Below, one piece after another: positions 50,215 to 58,702 of a stretch of DNA of 64,000 nt. A program made the position numbers and the translations under genes. Where the stretch lies: positions 1-64,000 of the forward strand of contig NZ_JAIHON010000003.1 in NCBI RefSeq assembly GCF_021173675.1. The letters run 5' to 3'. Numbering within the stretch: the stretch's first letter is position 1; each line of letters opens with the position of its first letter. This DNA is from Streptomyces lincolnensis (lineage in GTDB: Bacteria > Actinomycetota > Actinomycetes > Streptomycetales > Streptomycetaceae). The notes below the pieces were generated by a model. The model did no database searches. It was given only the letters and a program-made list of their open reading frames with translations, and had not been told where the DNA came from.

Positions 50215-51405
50215 ATGAGCACCGACAGCACCGCACGCCCCCTGTGCCCCATGCACCACGTCGCCTTCCCCGAGTCCGGCCCGCCCCGGCCCGGCACCCT
50301 CGCCACCGGCACTCCGGTCTGGCTGGTGACCCGGTACGCCGAGGTGCGCCAGGTCCTCATGGACCCCCGCTTCGACCGGCGCTCCCTGAAGGCCGACGAC
50401 GCGCCGCCGCTGCTCGTCGTACCGAACCTGCTGGACACCCCGGAGGGCCTGCTCAACCAGGACGGTCCCGCCCATCAACGGCTGCGCGGCACCGTCCAGC
50501 GGGCGTTCACCCCACGCGCGATCGCCCGCTGGCGGCCCTGGGTGGCCTCCGTGGTGGAGTCCCTGCTCGACGACCTGGCGCGGCGGCCGCGACCGGCCGA
50601 CATCATCGAGGGGTTCACCCGCCCCCTGCCGGTCTCGGTGATCTCCCGGCTGATGGGGCTCGACCACGCGGACTGGGACCGCATCCGCGACTGGGCCGAC
50701 CACGCCCTGTCCGGCGGGGCGCACACCGCGGACGAGGTCGGCAGGGCGATGCTGGAGTTCGGGGTGTTCTGCGCCGACCTCGTCGCCGAGCGGCGCAAGG
50801 ACCCCGGCGACGACCTGGTCAGCGGGCTGGTGGCGGCGGGCGACGGCCTCGGCATCGACGAACGGCAGCTGATCGTCCTGGTCCTGGGCCTGGTGGTGGC
50901 CGGGCACGAGACCACCATGACCGCCCTCGGCAACATCGTCGTCCACCTCCTCACCGACGGGCGGGACGCCTGGCCGCGGCTCGCCGAGGACGAGGAGACC
51001 GCGGCCACCGCCGTCGAGAACCTGCTGCGCACGGTCCCGCTCAGCGAGGGCCGGGTGCTGCCCGGCCTGATCCGCCGCGCCGTCGAGGACGTCGAACTCG
51101 GCGGCGTGAGCATCCCGGCGGGCGCGGTCGTCGCCGTCCAGACCAACTCCGCCAACCGGGACCCTGAGGTCTTCCCGTCCGGCCCCGCCGACCTGTTCAC
51201 ACCTCCGAGCGCGCCGACCGTGGTCTTCGGCGCCGGCCCGCACCACTGCCTGGGCGCCTGGCTCGCCCGCCTGGAACTGGGCCTCGCCCTGCACCGCCTG
51301 GCCGTCCGCTTCCCGGACCTCAAGGCCGAGTTCACCCCCGGGACCATCGAGTGGCGGGAGGGCCAGATGACCCGCAGCCCGCGCCGGCTGCCCGTGTCGT
51401 GGTGA
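50215..51405 (+). CDS. Cytochrome P450 (bacterial class I)
   Basis: A 396-residue P450 of the size and type of CYP105/CYP107-like enzymes. I-helix VVAGHETTMTA, ExxR in ENLLRTVPL (short form, with the Arg at the expected place), heme loop FGAGPHHCLGAWLARLEL with Cys345. It needs separate ferredoxin and reductase, not encoded nearby. GGAG precedes the ATG at 50215. Substrate unknown. Confidence 0.9.
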   Translation: MSTDSTARPLCPMHHVAFPESGPPRPGTLATGTPVWLVTRYAEVRQVLMDPRFDRRSLKADDAPPLLVVPNLLDTPEGLLNQDGPAHQRLRGTVQRAFTPRAIARWRPWVASVVESLLDDLARRPRPADIIEGFTRPLPVSVISRLMGLDHADWDRIRDWADHALSGGAHTADEVGRAMLEFGVFCADLVAERRKDPGDDLVSGLVAAGDGLGIDERQLIVLVLGLVVAGHETTMTALGNIVVHLLTDGRDAWPRLAEDEETAATAVENLLRTVPLSEGRVLPGLIRRAVEDVELGGVSIPAGAVVAVQTNSANRDPEVFPSGPADLFTPPSAPTVVFGAGPHHCLGAWLARLELGLALHRLAVRFPDLKAEFTPGTIEWREGQMTRSPRRLPVSW

Positions 51406-51414
51406 TGACAACCG

Positions 51415-51585
51415 GACCTGGTGCGGCTTGAGTTCACGGTCACCGGAAGGACGTGACCACCACACTCCCTCTCCGTGCGTGAGCCCGGGCAGCCGCAGCT
51501 CGACCTCGCACACCCGCCGGGCCGCCAGTCACGGCCGCCAGGGCGTCCAGCGGCACCTCCGTCCAGGCCTGACGGGAGGTGGGAC
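51415..51585 (-). pseudogene. Possible relic of a ribosomal-protection/EF-G-like GTPase C-terminus
   Basis: In the 282-bp gap, minus-strand frames contain TEVPLDALAAVTGG and, in another frame, VCEVELRLPGLTHGEGVWW. The latter recalls the domain IV/V end of TetM/OtrA-like proteins (LPGLTxGEG). The frames do not join and contain stops, so at best a decayed fragment of a translation GTPase gene. Low confidence; the similarity was judged by eye only. Confidence 0.3.
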
Positions 51586-51687
51586 GAGCACCGCCGTCAT
51601 GGCGCGCCCCCTCGGTCGGTCCGCAACCGGTTTTCGGGCCCGTAGCATGAGCCCCGGCAGCCGGAATGATCATGCGAGGAGCAGATC

Positions 51688-52641
51688 GTGCGAGACATCG
51701 CCGTGTTCAGCGGGAGTGCCCACCCCGAGCTGGCCCAGGAGGTCTGCGCGCATCTGGAGGTGCCGCTCAGCCCCACCCGGGTCAGCCGGTTCGCCAACGA
51801 CTGCCTGGAGGTGCAGCTCCAGGCGAACTGCCGGGAGCGGGACGTCTTCCTGATCCAGCCGCTGGTGAAGCCGGTCCAGGAGCACCTCGTGGAGCTGCTG
51901 CTGATGTGCGACGCGGCACGCGGGGCCTCGGCCGGACGGATCACCGTCGTCATGCCGCACTACTCCTACGCCCGCTCCGACAAGAAGGACGCGCCCCGTA
52001 TCTCCCTGGGCGGGCGGCTGGTCGCGGACCTGATGGTGGCGGCCGGCACGAGCCGGGTGCTGGCCATGACCCTGCACTCGCCCCAGGTCCACGGCTTCTT
52101 CTCGGTGCCGGTCGACCACCTGCACGCGCTGCGCGAACTCGCCGCGCACTTCCGGCAGTACGACCTCTCGCGCACCACGGTCGTCTCGCCCGACCTCGGC
52201 AACGCCAAGGAGGCCGCCGCGTTCGCCCGCATGATCGGCGCCCAGGTGGCCGCGGGCGCCAAACAGCGGTTCGCGGACGACCGGGTCAACATCAACTCCG
52301 TCATCGGCGAGGTCACCGGACGGGACGTGATCGTGCTGGACGACGAGATCGCCAAGGGCTCCACCGTCCTGGAGCTCCTCGACCGGCTGCGCGAGCTGGG
52401 GCCGCGCTCGATCCGGGTCGCCTGCACGCACGGACTGTTCGCCGCCGGGGCCCTGAAGCGGATCGGCGAGCAGCCGGACGTCCTGGAGATCGTGTGCACC
52501 AACACCGTGCCCGTGCCCGAGGAGGAGCGCACCGACAAGCTGCGGATCCTGACCGTCGCCCCGGCGCTCGCCGAGGCGGTACGCCGGATCCACAACGGTG
52601 AGTCCGTCAGCGCCCTGTTCGACGCGCCGCGAACCGAATAG
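51688..52641 (+). CDS. prs: Ribose-phosphate pyrophosphokinase (PRPP synthetase) paralogue
   Basis: A 317-residue PRPP synthetase, transferring pyrophosphate from ATP to ribose-5-phosphate. N-terminal [43 protein letters not shown] (ATP loop) and [10 protein letters not shown]. The PRPP/ribose-5-P loop is [11 protein letters not shown] instead of the usual DDMIDTGGT, a divergence that suggests a secondary isozyme. GTG 51688 has GAGGAG upstream. It is 55 nt upstream of the EF-Tu gene and likely in one operon. Confidence 0.87.
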   Translation: MRDIAVFSGSAHPELAQEVCAHLEVPLSPTRVSRFANDCLEVQLQANCRERDVFLIQPLVKPVQEHLVELLLMCDAARGASAGRITVVMPHYSYARSDKKDAPRISLGGRLVADLMVAAGTSRVLAMTLHSPQVHGFFSVPVDHLHALRELAAHFRQYDLSRTTVVSPDLGNAKEAAAFARMIGAQVAAGAKQRFADDRVNINSVIGEVTGRDVIVLDDEIAKGSTVLELLDRLRELGPRSIRVACTHGLFAAGALKRIGEQPDVLEIVCTNTVPVPEEERTDKLRILTVAPALAEAVRRIHNGESVSALFDAPRTE

Positions 52642-52696
52642 ACAGGAAGGAGCACACCACGGCTCGGCATCACCCGGATGCTCAGGAGGGCTCGCA

Positions 52697-53890
52697 GTGG
52701 CCAAGGCGAAGTTCGAGCGGACCAAGCCGCACGTGAACATCGGGACCATCGGTCACATCGACCACGGCAAGACGACGCTCACGGCGGCCATCACGAAGGT
52801 GCTGCACGACCGGTTTCCCGACCTGAACCCGTACACGCCCTTCGACCAGATCGACAAGGCGCCCGAGGAGCGGCAGCGGGGGATCACCATCTCGATCGCC
52901 CACGTCGAGTACCAGACGGAACGCCGGCACTACGCGCACGTGGACTGCCCCGGGCACGCGGACTACATCAAGAACATGATCACCGGTGCCGCCCAGATGG
53001 ACGGCGCGATCCTGGTCGTGGCGGCCACCGACGGGCCGATGCCGCAGACCAAGGAGCACGTCCTGCTGGCCCGGCAGGTGGGCGTGCCGTACATCGTCGT
53101 CGCCCTCAACAAGACGGACATGGTCGACGACGAGGAGATCCTGGAACTCGTCGAGCTGGAGGTCCGCGAGCTGCTGAGCGAGTACGAGTTCCCCGGCGAC
53201 GACCTGCCCGTCGTCAAGGTCTCGGCGCTGAAGGCCCTGGAGGGCGACGCGGAGTGGACCGAGTCGGTGCTGCGCCTCCTGGACGCGGTGGACGAGTCGG
53301 TCCCGGAGCCGGTGCGGGACGTCGACCGGCCGTTCCTGATGCCGATCGAGGACGTCTTCACGATCACCGGACGCGGCACGGTCGTCACCGGCCGGATCGA
53401 GCGCGGCACGCTGCACGTCAACAAGGAGGTCGAGGTCATCGGCATCCACGAGACGAAGACCCGGACGACCGTGACCGGCATCGAGATGTTCCGCAAGTTC
53501 CTCGACGAGGGCCGGGCGGGCGAGAACGTCGGACTGCTGCTGCGCGGGGTGAAGCGGGACGAGGTCGAACGCGGCCAGGTGGTGATCCAGCCCGGCTCGG
53601 TCACCCCGCACAAGGTGTTCGAGGCGCGGGCCTACATCCTGTCCAAGGACGAGGGCGGCCGGCACACGCCGTTCTTCGACAATTACCGCCCCCAGTTCTA
53701 CTTCCGCACGACCGATGTGACGGGCGTGGTCACCCTGCCCAAGGGCACCGAGATGGTCATGCCGGGCGACAACACCACCATGAACGTCGAGCTGATCCAG
53801 CCCGTCGCCATGGAGGAGGGGCTGAAGTTCGCCATCCGCGAGGGCGGGCGGACGGTCGGCGCCGGCCAGGTCACCAGGATCCTCGCGTAG
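52697..53890 (+). CDS. tuf3: Elongation factor Tu, divergent paralogue (tuf3-like)
   Basis: A 397-residue EF-Tu carrying aminoacyl-tRNA to the ribosome. G1 GHIDHGKT (19-26), GITI effector loop, G3 DCPGHADY, G4 NKTD and G5 SALKAL are all intact, so it should be active. It is not next to fusA or ribosomal protein genes, and domain II/III residues ([49 protein letters not shown]) differ from the housekeeping EF-Tu1. This fits EF-Tu3 of streptomycetes, whose expression is linked to starvation. GTG 52697 follows AGGAGGG. Confidence 0.87.
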   Translation: MAKAKFERTKPHVNIGTIGHIDHGKTTLTAAITKVLHDRFPDLNPYTPFDQIDKAPEERQRGITISIAHVEYQTERRHYAHVDCPGHADYIKNMITGAAQMDGAILVVAATDGPMPQTKEHVLLARQVGVPYIVVALNKTDMVDDEEILELVELEVRELLSEYEFPGDDLPVVKVSALKALEGDAEWTESVLRLLDAVDESVPEPVRDVDRPFLMPIEDVFTITGRGTVVTGRIERGTLHVNKEVEVIGIHETKTRTTVTGIEMFRKFLDEGRAGENVGLLLRGVKRDEVERGQVVIQPGSVTPHKVFEARAYILSKDEGGRHTPFFDNYRPQFYFRTTDVTGVVTLPKGTEMVMPGDNTTMNVELIQPVAMEEGLKFAIREGGRTVGAGQVTRILA

Positions 53891-53905
53891 GACGGCTCAC
53901 CCGGA

Positions 53906-53932
53906 CGGCACGGCGCGGGTCACACCGTGCCG
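53906..53932. terminator. Possible bidirectional terminator
   Basis: CGGCACGG (53906-53913) and CCGTGCCG (53925-53932), 8-bp stem and 11-nt loop, lie between the EF-Tu stop and the end of the convergent STAS gene. Short stem and no T-run. Confidence 0.4.
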
Positions 53933-54300
53933 GACGTGGTCTCGGACGGGTCGAGGGCCGCGTCCAGCGTCGGCATCGGCGGCAGCAGCCGGGCCAGGCC
54001 GGTCACCCGCAGGACGCGCAGGGTGAGCGGGTGCGTGCAGACCAGGGACAGCCGTCCGCCCCGGTCGAGCACCCGGCCGCGGGCGCGGTAGAGCAGGCGC
54101 AGTCCCGAGCAGTCGAAGAACTCCACACGGCTGAGGTCGATCACCAGGCGCGCGTCCGGCCGCCCCGTGACCCGGTCGAGGTAGGGGAGGATCTCCATGG
54201 CCGCGGCGATGTCGATCTCCCCGCGGAACTCCAGGACGGTGTGGCCCCGGTCCTCGCGGACGCGCAGATGCCGGGTGAACGGTGTCGGTTCCTGCTGCAC
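53920..54300 (-). CDS. STAS-domain anti-sigma factor antagonist
   Basis: A 126-residue single-domain STAS protein. LEFRGEIDIA and the phosphorylation-site loop FFDCSGLRLL (Ser65) match RsbV/SpoIIAA-like antagonists that bind and remove an anti-sigma factor when unphosphorylated. Cys64 replaces the more usual Ser/Thr before the key Ser. The GTG at 54300 has GGAGG upstream. No kinase or phosphatase partner is adjacent. Upstream, 54301-54511 is AT-richer than its surroundings. Confidence 0.85.
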   Translation of the reverse strand: MQQEPTPFTRHLRVREDRGHTVLEFRGEIDIAAAMEILPYLDRVTGRPDARLVIDLSRVEFFDCSGLRLLYRARGRVLDRGGRLSLVCTHPLTLRVLRVTGLARLLPPMPTLDAALDPSETTSGTV

Positions 54301-54470
54301 TGCGACATCGCCTCCTACCGGCTCCGCCAGCGACAGGGGGTGCAGGTCACCGGGGTCCGGGGTGACGGCGTCCTGCGAGCGTAGACGCCTACCCGTGCCC
54401 CGAGTACATGCAAAACCGTTCCCCGCCCTGCAAGTTACCCTCGATGGAGTGAATTTGAGCATGTTCGATT

Positions 54471-54492
54471 GACATATGTCTGTGAATTTCAC
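54471..54492. repeat. Palindromes GACATATGTC and GTGAA-T-TTCAC
   Basis: Two short dyads (54471-54480; 54482-54492) lie in the unusually AT-rich 211-bp gap between the STAS gene and the MarR gene. They may be regulatory; no gene is seen in the gap. Confidence 0.4.
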
Positions 54493-54511
54493 CTGAGAAC
54501 TCGCGGCGGTT

Positions 54512-54949
54512 TTACGACAGGGCCTGCCAGGCCTTGGTCAGCGCCTGCCGCAGCTGCTCGGCCTGGTGTGCCGTGAGGTCGCGCACCATGCGCTCCTCCA
54601 GCTCCCGTACCGGCCCCGCGTGCTCCGCGAGCAGCTCACGGCCCGCGTCCGACAGCAGGATCAGCAGCTCCCGGCGGTTGCGGGGATTGCGCTCCCGGCG
54701 GATGAGTCCGCGGTTCTCCAGGGACCGGACGAGATCGGCGATCGACTGGGCCGTGACGAACGAGTCGCGCGCCAGCTGGGCGGCCGACAGCCCGTCGTGC
54801 CGCTCCAGGACCGTGAGCGCGGTGTACTGCAGCGCCGTGATCCCGGACGGTCTGACCAGCTCGTCCAGGTGGGATCGCACGACCAGCTCCACCTGTTTCA
54901 CCATGTAGAGGAGGGAAGGGGTCGTCTTGGTTTCCTGGGCGTCGAGCAT
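54512..54949 (-). CDS. MarR-family transcriptional regulator
   Basis: A 145-residue winged-HTH dimer. The DNA-binding part is LTVLERHDGLSAAQLARDSF, QSIADLVRSLENRGLIRRER and the wing NRRELLILLS. It is divergent from the aldehyde dehydrogenase/alcohol dehydrogenase operon, and the 103-bp gap holds two near-perfect palindromes sharing the same core. It therefore almost certainly represses that operon and itself. An aromatic aldehyde or acid is a likely ligand (inference). Confidence 0.9.
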   Translation of the reverse strand: MLDAQETKTTPSLLYMVKQVELVVRSHLDELVRPSGITALQYTALTVLERHDGLSAAQLARDSFVTAQSIADLVRSLENRGLIRRERNPRNRRELLILLSDAGRELLAEHAGPVRELEERMVRDLTAHQAEQLRQALTKAWQALS

Positions 54950-54968
54950 GGGTTCAGGCTAGAGCATT

Positions 54969-54983
54969 GACAGGAAACCTGTC
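54969..54983. promoter_or_regulatory. MarR operator candidate 1
   Basis: GACAGG-AAA-CCTGTC, with core ACAGGAAACCTGT, overlaps a TTGACA (-35-like, 54967-54972). Confidence 0.65.
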
Positions 54984-54998
54984 TGTAAAGAGACTGCG

Positions 54999-55021
54999 AA
55001 CCAACAGGAATCCTGTTGGTT
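54999..55021. promoter_or_regulatory. MarR operator candidate 2
   Basis: AACCAACAGGA, one central base, TCCTGTTGGTT: a perfect 11-1-11 palindrome with core ACAGGAATCCTGT, identical to operator 1 except at the central bases. Centres are 34 bp apart. Confidence 0.7.
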
Positions 55022-55052
55022 GAAATCTTGGCGACGATGCTGAGGAGCGGTG

Positions 55053-56504
55053 ATGACCACCATCGAGATCGAACCCGGACGGCTGTTCATCGGGGGCCAG
55101 TGGCGCGAGGCCGCCGACGGAGCGCGCACCGAGGTGGTCGACCCGTCCCGGGGCGTGGTCGTCACCACCGTCGCCGAGGCGGGCGCCGCCGACGTGGACG
55201 CCGCCGTCCGCGCCGCCCGCGAGGCCTTCGACAGCGGCGCCTGGTCCGGACTGAGCGGCCGGGAGCGGGGCCGGATACTGCACCGCGTGGCCCAGCTGAT
55301 CAGGGAGAACGCCGACGAGATCGCCCGGCTGGAGAGCCTGGACGTCGGCAAGCCGATCTCGCTGTGCCACGCCGTCGACGTCACGAACGCGGCCAACGAC
55401 TACGAGTACTTCGCCGCCCTCGCCCACACCCTCGACGGCGCCGTCCGGGACACGCCCATGAACGCGCTCGCGTATACGAAGCGCGAGCCGCTCGGGGTGG
55501 TCGCCGCGATCACGCCCTTCAACTTCCCGCTGATCCTGGCCGGCTCCAAGATCGGCCCCGCACTCGCGGCCGGCAACACCGTCGTGCACAAGCCCGCCGA
55601 CGAGACCCCCCTCAGCGCCCTCTACATGGCCCGGCTGCTGACCGAGGCGGGCGTCCCCGACGGTGTGGTCAACGTGGTCACCGGCACCGGACCGGTGGCC
55701 GGCGAGGCGCTGCTGCGCCACCACGGGGTCGACAAGGTCGCCTTCACCGGCTCCACCGCCATCGGCCGCCATGTGGCCGGCACCGCCGGAGAGGGCCTCA
55801 AGCCGGTCACCGTGGAGCTCGGCGGCAACGCCGCCCACATCGTCTTCGAGGACGCCGACCTGGAGAAGGCGGTCGGCGCGATCATCAAGGCCTTCGTCTT
55901 CAACACCGGCCAGTTCTGCATGGGCGGCCCCCGCCTGCTGGTCTCCCGCCCCGTCCACACCACCCTGCTCGGCATCCTCGCCGACGCGGTGCCCGGCGTA
56001 CCGGTCGGCGATCCGCGCGATCCCGGCACCGTCGTCGGACCGATGGCGGGGGAGAAGCACCTGAAGAAGGTCGAGGAGTACGTCGACCTGGCCCGCAAGG
56101 AGGGCGGCCGGATCGTCTGCGGCGGGGAGCGGCTCGACCTCGACGGCTACTACTACAAGCCCACCGTGATCGCCGACCTCTCCAACGACTCCCGTGTCGT
56201 CCAGGAGGAGATCTTCGGCCCGGTTCTCACCGTGCAGCCCTTCGACACCGAGGACGAGGCGGTCGCCCTGGCCAACTCCACCCCGTACGGCCTCGCCTCG
56301 GGCATCCAGACCTCCAACCTGGCCCGCGCCCACCGCATCGCCGACCGGCTCCAGGCGGGCATCGTCTGGATCAACGACTGGGCGATGCTCGACCCGGCGG
56401 TGCCCTTCGGCGGCGTCAAGGACTCCGGCTTCGGTCGCGAGTACGGCCCCGAGGCGCTCGCCGCGTACACCAGGGTCAAGTCCGTCGTCGTCTCGCTCGG
56501 CTGA
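55053..56504 (+). CDS. Aldehyde dehydrogenase
   Basis: A 483-residue NAD(P)-dependent ALDH. The cofactor and active-site motifs are ITPFNFPL, FTGSTAIGR, VELGGNA (catalytic Glu) and GQFCMGG with nucleophile Cys289. The ATG at 55053 is preferred over GTG 55050 because GAGGAG is then better spaced. Next to a zinc alcohol dehydrogenase, it should oxidise the aldehyde to the acid. Controlled by the divergent MarR. Confidence 0.9.
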   Translation: MTTIEIEPGRLFIGGQWREAADGARTEVVDPSRGVVVTTVAEAGAADVDAAVRAAREAFDSGAWSGLSGRERGRILHRVAQLIRENADEIARLESLDVGKPISLCHAVDVTNAANDYEYFAALAHTLDGAVRDTPMNALAYTKREPLGVVAAITPFNFPLILAGSKIGPALAAGNTVVHKPADETPLSALYMARLLTEAGVPDGVVNVVTGTGPVAGEALLRHHGVDKVAFTGSTAIGRHVAGTAGEGLKPVTVELGGNAAHIVFEDADLEKAVGAIIKAFVFNTGQFCMGGPRLLVSRPVHTTLLGILADAVPGVPVGDPRDPGTVVGPMAGEKHLKKVEEYVDLARKEGGRIVCGGERLDLDGYYYKPTVIADLSNDSRVVQEEIFGPVLTVQPFDTEDEAVALANSTPYGLASGIQTSNLARAHRIADRLQAGIVWINDWAMLDPAVPFGGVKDSGFGREYGPEALAAYTRVKSVVVSLG

Positions 56505-56544
56505 GCGCGCCCGAACCAGCTTCAGAACCAAGGGAGTTCGTACG

Positions 56545-57651
56545 ATGTCCATCACCACCCGCGCCGCCGTGGTCGAGTCCGGCGGCGCACCCTTCACCCT
56601 CTCCGACGTCGTCCTCGACGAGCCCGGGCCCCACGAGGCGGTCGTCCGGATGGTCGCCGCCGGTCTGTGCCACACCGACCTCGGCGTGGCGAGCGGCGGA
56701 CTGCCCTTCCCGCTGCCCGGGGTCCTCGGGCACGAGGGCGCGGGCGTCGTCGAGGCCGTCGGATCCGCCGTCACCGGCATCGCCCCCGGCGACCACGTCG
56801 TGCTGTCCTTCACCTCCTGCGGCGCGTGCCGCAACTGCGACGGCGGCCACCCGGCGTACTGCTCCACCTGGCTGCCGCTGAACCTCATCGGCGGCCGCCG
56901 GGCCGACGGCACCAGCCCGATCAGCCGTGCCGGGGAGCCGCTGGGAGGCCACTTCTTCGGCCAGTCCTCGTTCGCCGAGCGGGCGGTGGTGAACGACAGA
57001 AGCCTGGTCAAGGTCGACACCGACGTACCGCTGGAGTCGATCGCCCCGCTCGGCTGCGGGGTGCAGACCGGCGTCGGCGCCGTGTGGAACGTGCTGAAGC
57101 CGGCCACCGGCTCCACCATCGTGGTCCTGGGCGCCGGAGCCGTCGGCCTGTCCGCGGTGATGGCCGCCGCCCTCACTCCGGCCACCACCGTCGTCGCCGT
57201 CGACCGGGTGGGCGAACGCCTGTCGCTGGCCAAGGAGCTGGGCGCCACCCACACCGTCGACGCGGGCGAAAGGGACCTCGCCGAGGCCCTGGCGGAGATC
57301 ACCGGCGGCCGGGGCGCGGACGGTGTCGTGGAGACCACGGGCAACGTCGGTGTCCTGCGCCAGGGCGTGGACGCGCTCGCCGCCCGCGGCACCCTGGTCG
57401 TCGTCGGCGCCCCGCCCTTCGGCACCGAGGTCGCCCTGGACGTCAACGGACTGCTCGGCGGCAAGCAGGTCGTCGGTCTCACCCTCGGCGACGCCGAGAC
57501 ACAGTCCTTCATCCCCGCCCTGGTCGAGCTCGTCAAGGACGGGCGCCTCCCGTTGGACCGCCTGATCAGCACCTACCCCTTCGCGGACATCGAGCAGGCG
57601 GTGCGGGACATGCGCGCGGGCAAGGCCATCAAGCCCGTCCTGACGTTCTGA
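56545..57651 (+). CDS. Zinc-dependent alcohol dehydrogenase (aryl-alcohol type)
   Basis: A 368-residue MDR-family ADH of the AdhC/benzyl-alcohol-dehydrogenase type. Catalytic zinc: Cys in GLCHTD and GHEGAG; structural zinc: CGACRNCDGGHPAYC; coenzyme: VLGAGAVGLSAVM. AGGGAG precedes the ATG at 56545. 40 nt after the ALDH gene, so the pair converts an alcohol through the aldehyde to the acid. A broad aromatic or short-chain alcohol substrate is inferred. Confidence 0.9.
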   Translation: MSITTRAAVVESGGAPFTLSDVVLDEPGPHEAVVRMVAAGLCHTDLGVASGGLPFPLPGVLGHEGAGVVEAVGSAVTGIAPGDHVVLSFTSCGACRNCDGGHPAYCSTWLPLNLIGGRRADGTSPISRAGEPLGGHFFGQSSFAERAVVNDRSLVKVDTDVPLESIAPLGCGVQTGVGAVWNVLKPATGSTIVVLGAGAVGLSAVMAAALTPATTVVAVDRVGERLSLAKELGATHTVDAGERDLAEALAEITGGRGADGVVETTGNVGVLRQGVDALAARGTLVVVGAPPFGTEVALDVNGLLGGKQVVGLTLGDAETQSFIPALVELVKDGRLPLDRLISTYPFADIEQAVRDMRAGKAIKPVLTF

Positions 57652-57680
57652 CCCGAGCTGCTGTTCCGACTCGGACGTCC

Positions 57681-58631
57681 TCAGTCGACGGTCAGGACCA
57701 GCTTCCCCGTGGTCCGGCCGGTGTCGCCCAGCGCATGCGCCTCGGCGGCATCGGCCAACGGGAAGGTACCGGCGATCGCGGGGCGCAGCTTCCCCGCCTC
57801 CACCAGCTCCGCGATCGCCTTCATACCGGCCCGGTCGGCGTCCACCAGGACGAACTGGACCCGGACACCGAGCCGTTCGGCCTCCTCGTGCACCTCGGGA
57901 CCCGTGCCCGGAAGGATCGACACCACCACTCCACCCGGACGCAGCACCCGCAGTGAGCGCAGCGCGTGATCGCCGCCCATGGTGTCCAGGACCACGTCGA
58001 CGTCCTTGACGGCCTCGGCGAAGTCGGACTCCCGGTAGTCGATCACCTCGTCCACGCCCAGCTCCCGCAGGAACGCGTGCTTGCCCGAGCTGGCGGTGCC
58101 GATCACATACGCCCCGCGGGCCTTGGCGATCTGGACGGCCACATGGCCGACACCACCGGCCGCCGCATGGATCAGCACCCGCTGCCCCGGCTGGAGATCG
58201 GCATGCTCCACGAGGGCCTGCCAGGCGGTCAGCGACACCAGGGGAAGGGCCCCGGCCCCGACATGGTCGATTCCGGCGGGCTTGGGCACCAGGGCGCGCG
58301 CCGGGGCGATGACGTACTCGGCGTGCGAACCGGCACCGTAGGGGTAGGGCAGCATCCCGAAGACCTCGTCCCCGACCGTGAAGTCCGAGGCGCCGAACCC
58401 GGTCGCCTCGACCACGCCCGAGACGTCCCAGCCCAGGACGAACGGGGGCTCACCGAGGAAGATCCCGAGGGCCCGGTGCTTCCAGTCGGTGGGGTTGAGC
58501 CCGGCCGCCCGCACCCGGACCAGTACCTCGTTCGCCCGCGGTTCGGGCCGCTCCAGCTCCACTTCCCGCAGTACCTCGGGACCCCCGAGGATGTCCTGAC
58601 TGATGGCTCGCATCGTGTTCTCAGTGCTCAT
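57681..58631 (-). CDS. NADP-dependent MDR oxidoreductase (quinone-reductase-like)
   Basis: A 316-residue medium-chain reductase without the structural zinc Cys cluster: GLNPTDWKHR, LGWDVSGVV, HAAAGGVGHVAVQIAKA (NADPH-binding AAxGGVG). Resembles zinc-independent quinone or enone reductases. The ATG at 58631 is used; a GTG at 58637 adds two residues. Convergent with the ADH gene and divergent from the GlxA-type gene. Substrate unknown. Confidence 0.85.
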   Translation of the reverse strand: MSTENTMRAISQDILGGPEVLREVELERPEPRANEVLVRVRAAGLNPTDWKHRALGIFLGEPPFVLGWDVSGVVEATGFGASDFTVGDEVFGMLPYPYGAGSHAEYVIAPARALVPKPAGIDHVGAGALPLVSLTAWQALVEHADLQPGQRVLIHAAAGGVGHVAVQIAKARGAYVIGTASSGKHAFLRELGVDEVIDYRESDFAEAVKDVDVVLDTMGGDHALRSLRVLRPGGVVVSILPGTGPEVHEEAERLGVRVQFVLVDADRAGMKAIAELVEAGKLRPAIAGTFPLADAAEAHALGDTGRTTGKLVLTVD

Positions 58632-58690
58632 GGTCACAGAGCCTGCCCGGCCCCGCCCGCCCGGGAAATGGCATGAAGGCCATCATTCGA

Positions 58691-58696
58691 TAGGAT
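58691..58696 (+). promoter_or_regulatory. -10 box of leaderless promoter (GlxA-type gene)
   Basis: TAGGAT, six bases, then the ATG at 58703. The dyad ATGGC-N6-GCCAT lies about 10 bp upstream and might be an operator. Confidence 0.5.
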
Positions 58697-58702
58697 CGTG
58701 CC

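Noticed and set aside
54389..54416. Sigma-B-like promoter for the STAS gene (minus strand GTTT ... GGGTAG)
   Set aside because: Spacing is 18 nt from GTTT (or 13 from GCAT), outside the 14-16 nt of the consensus; kept only as a weak possibility.
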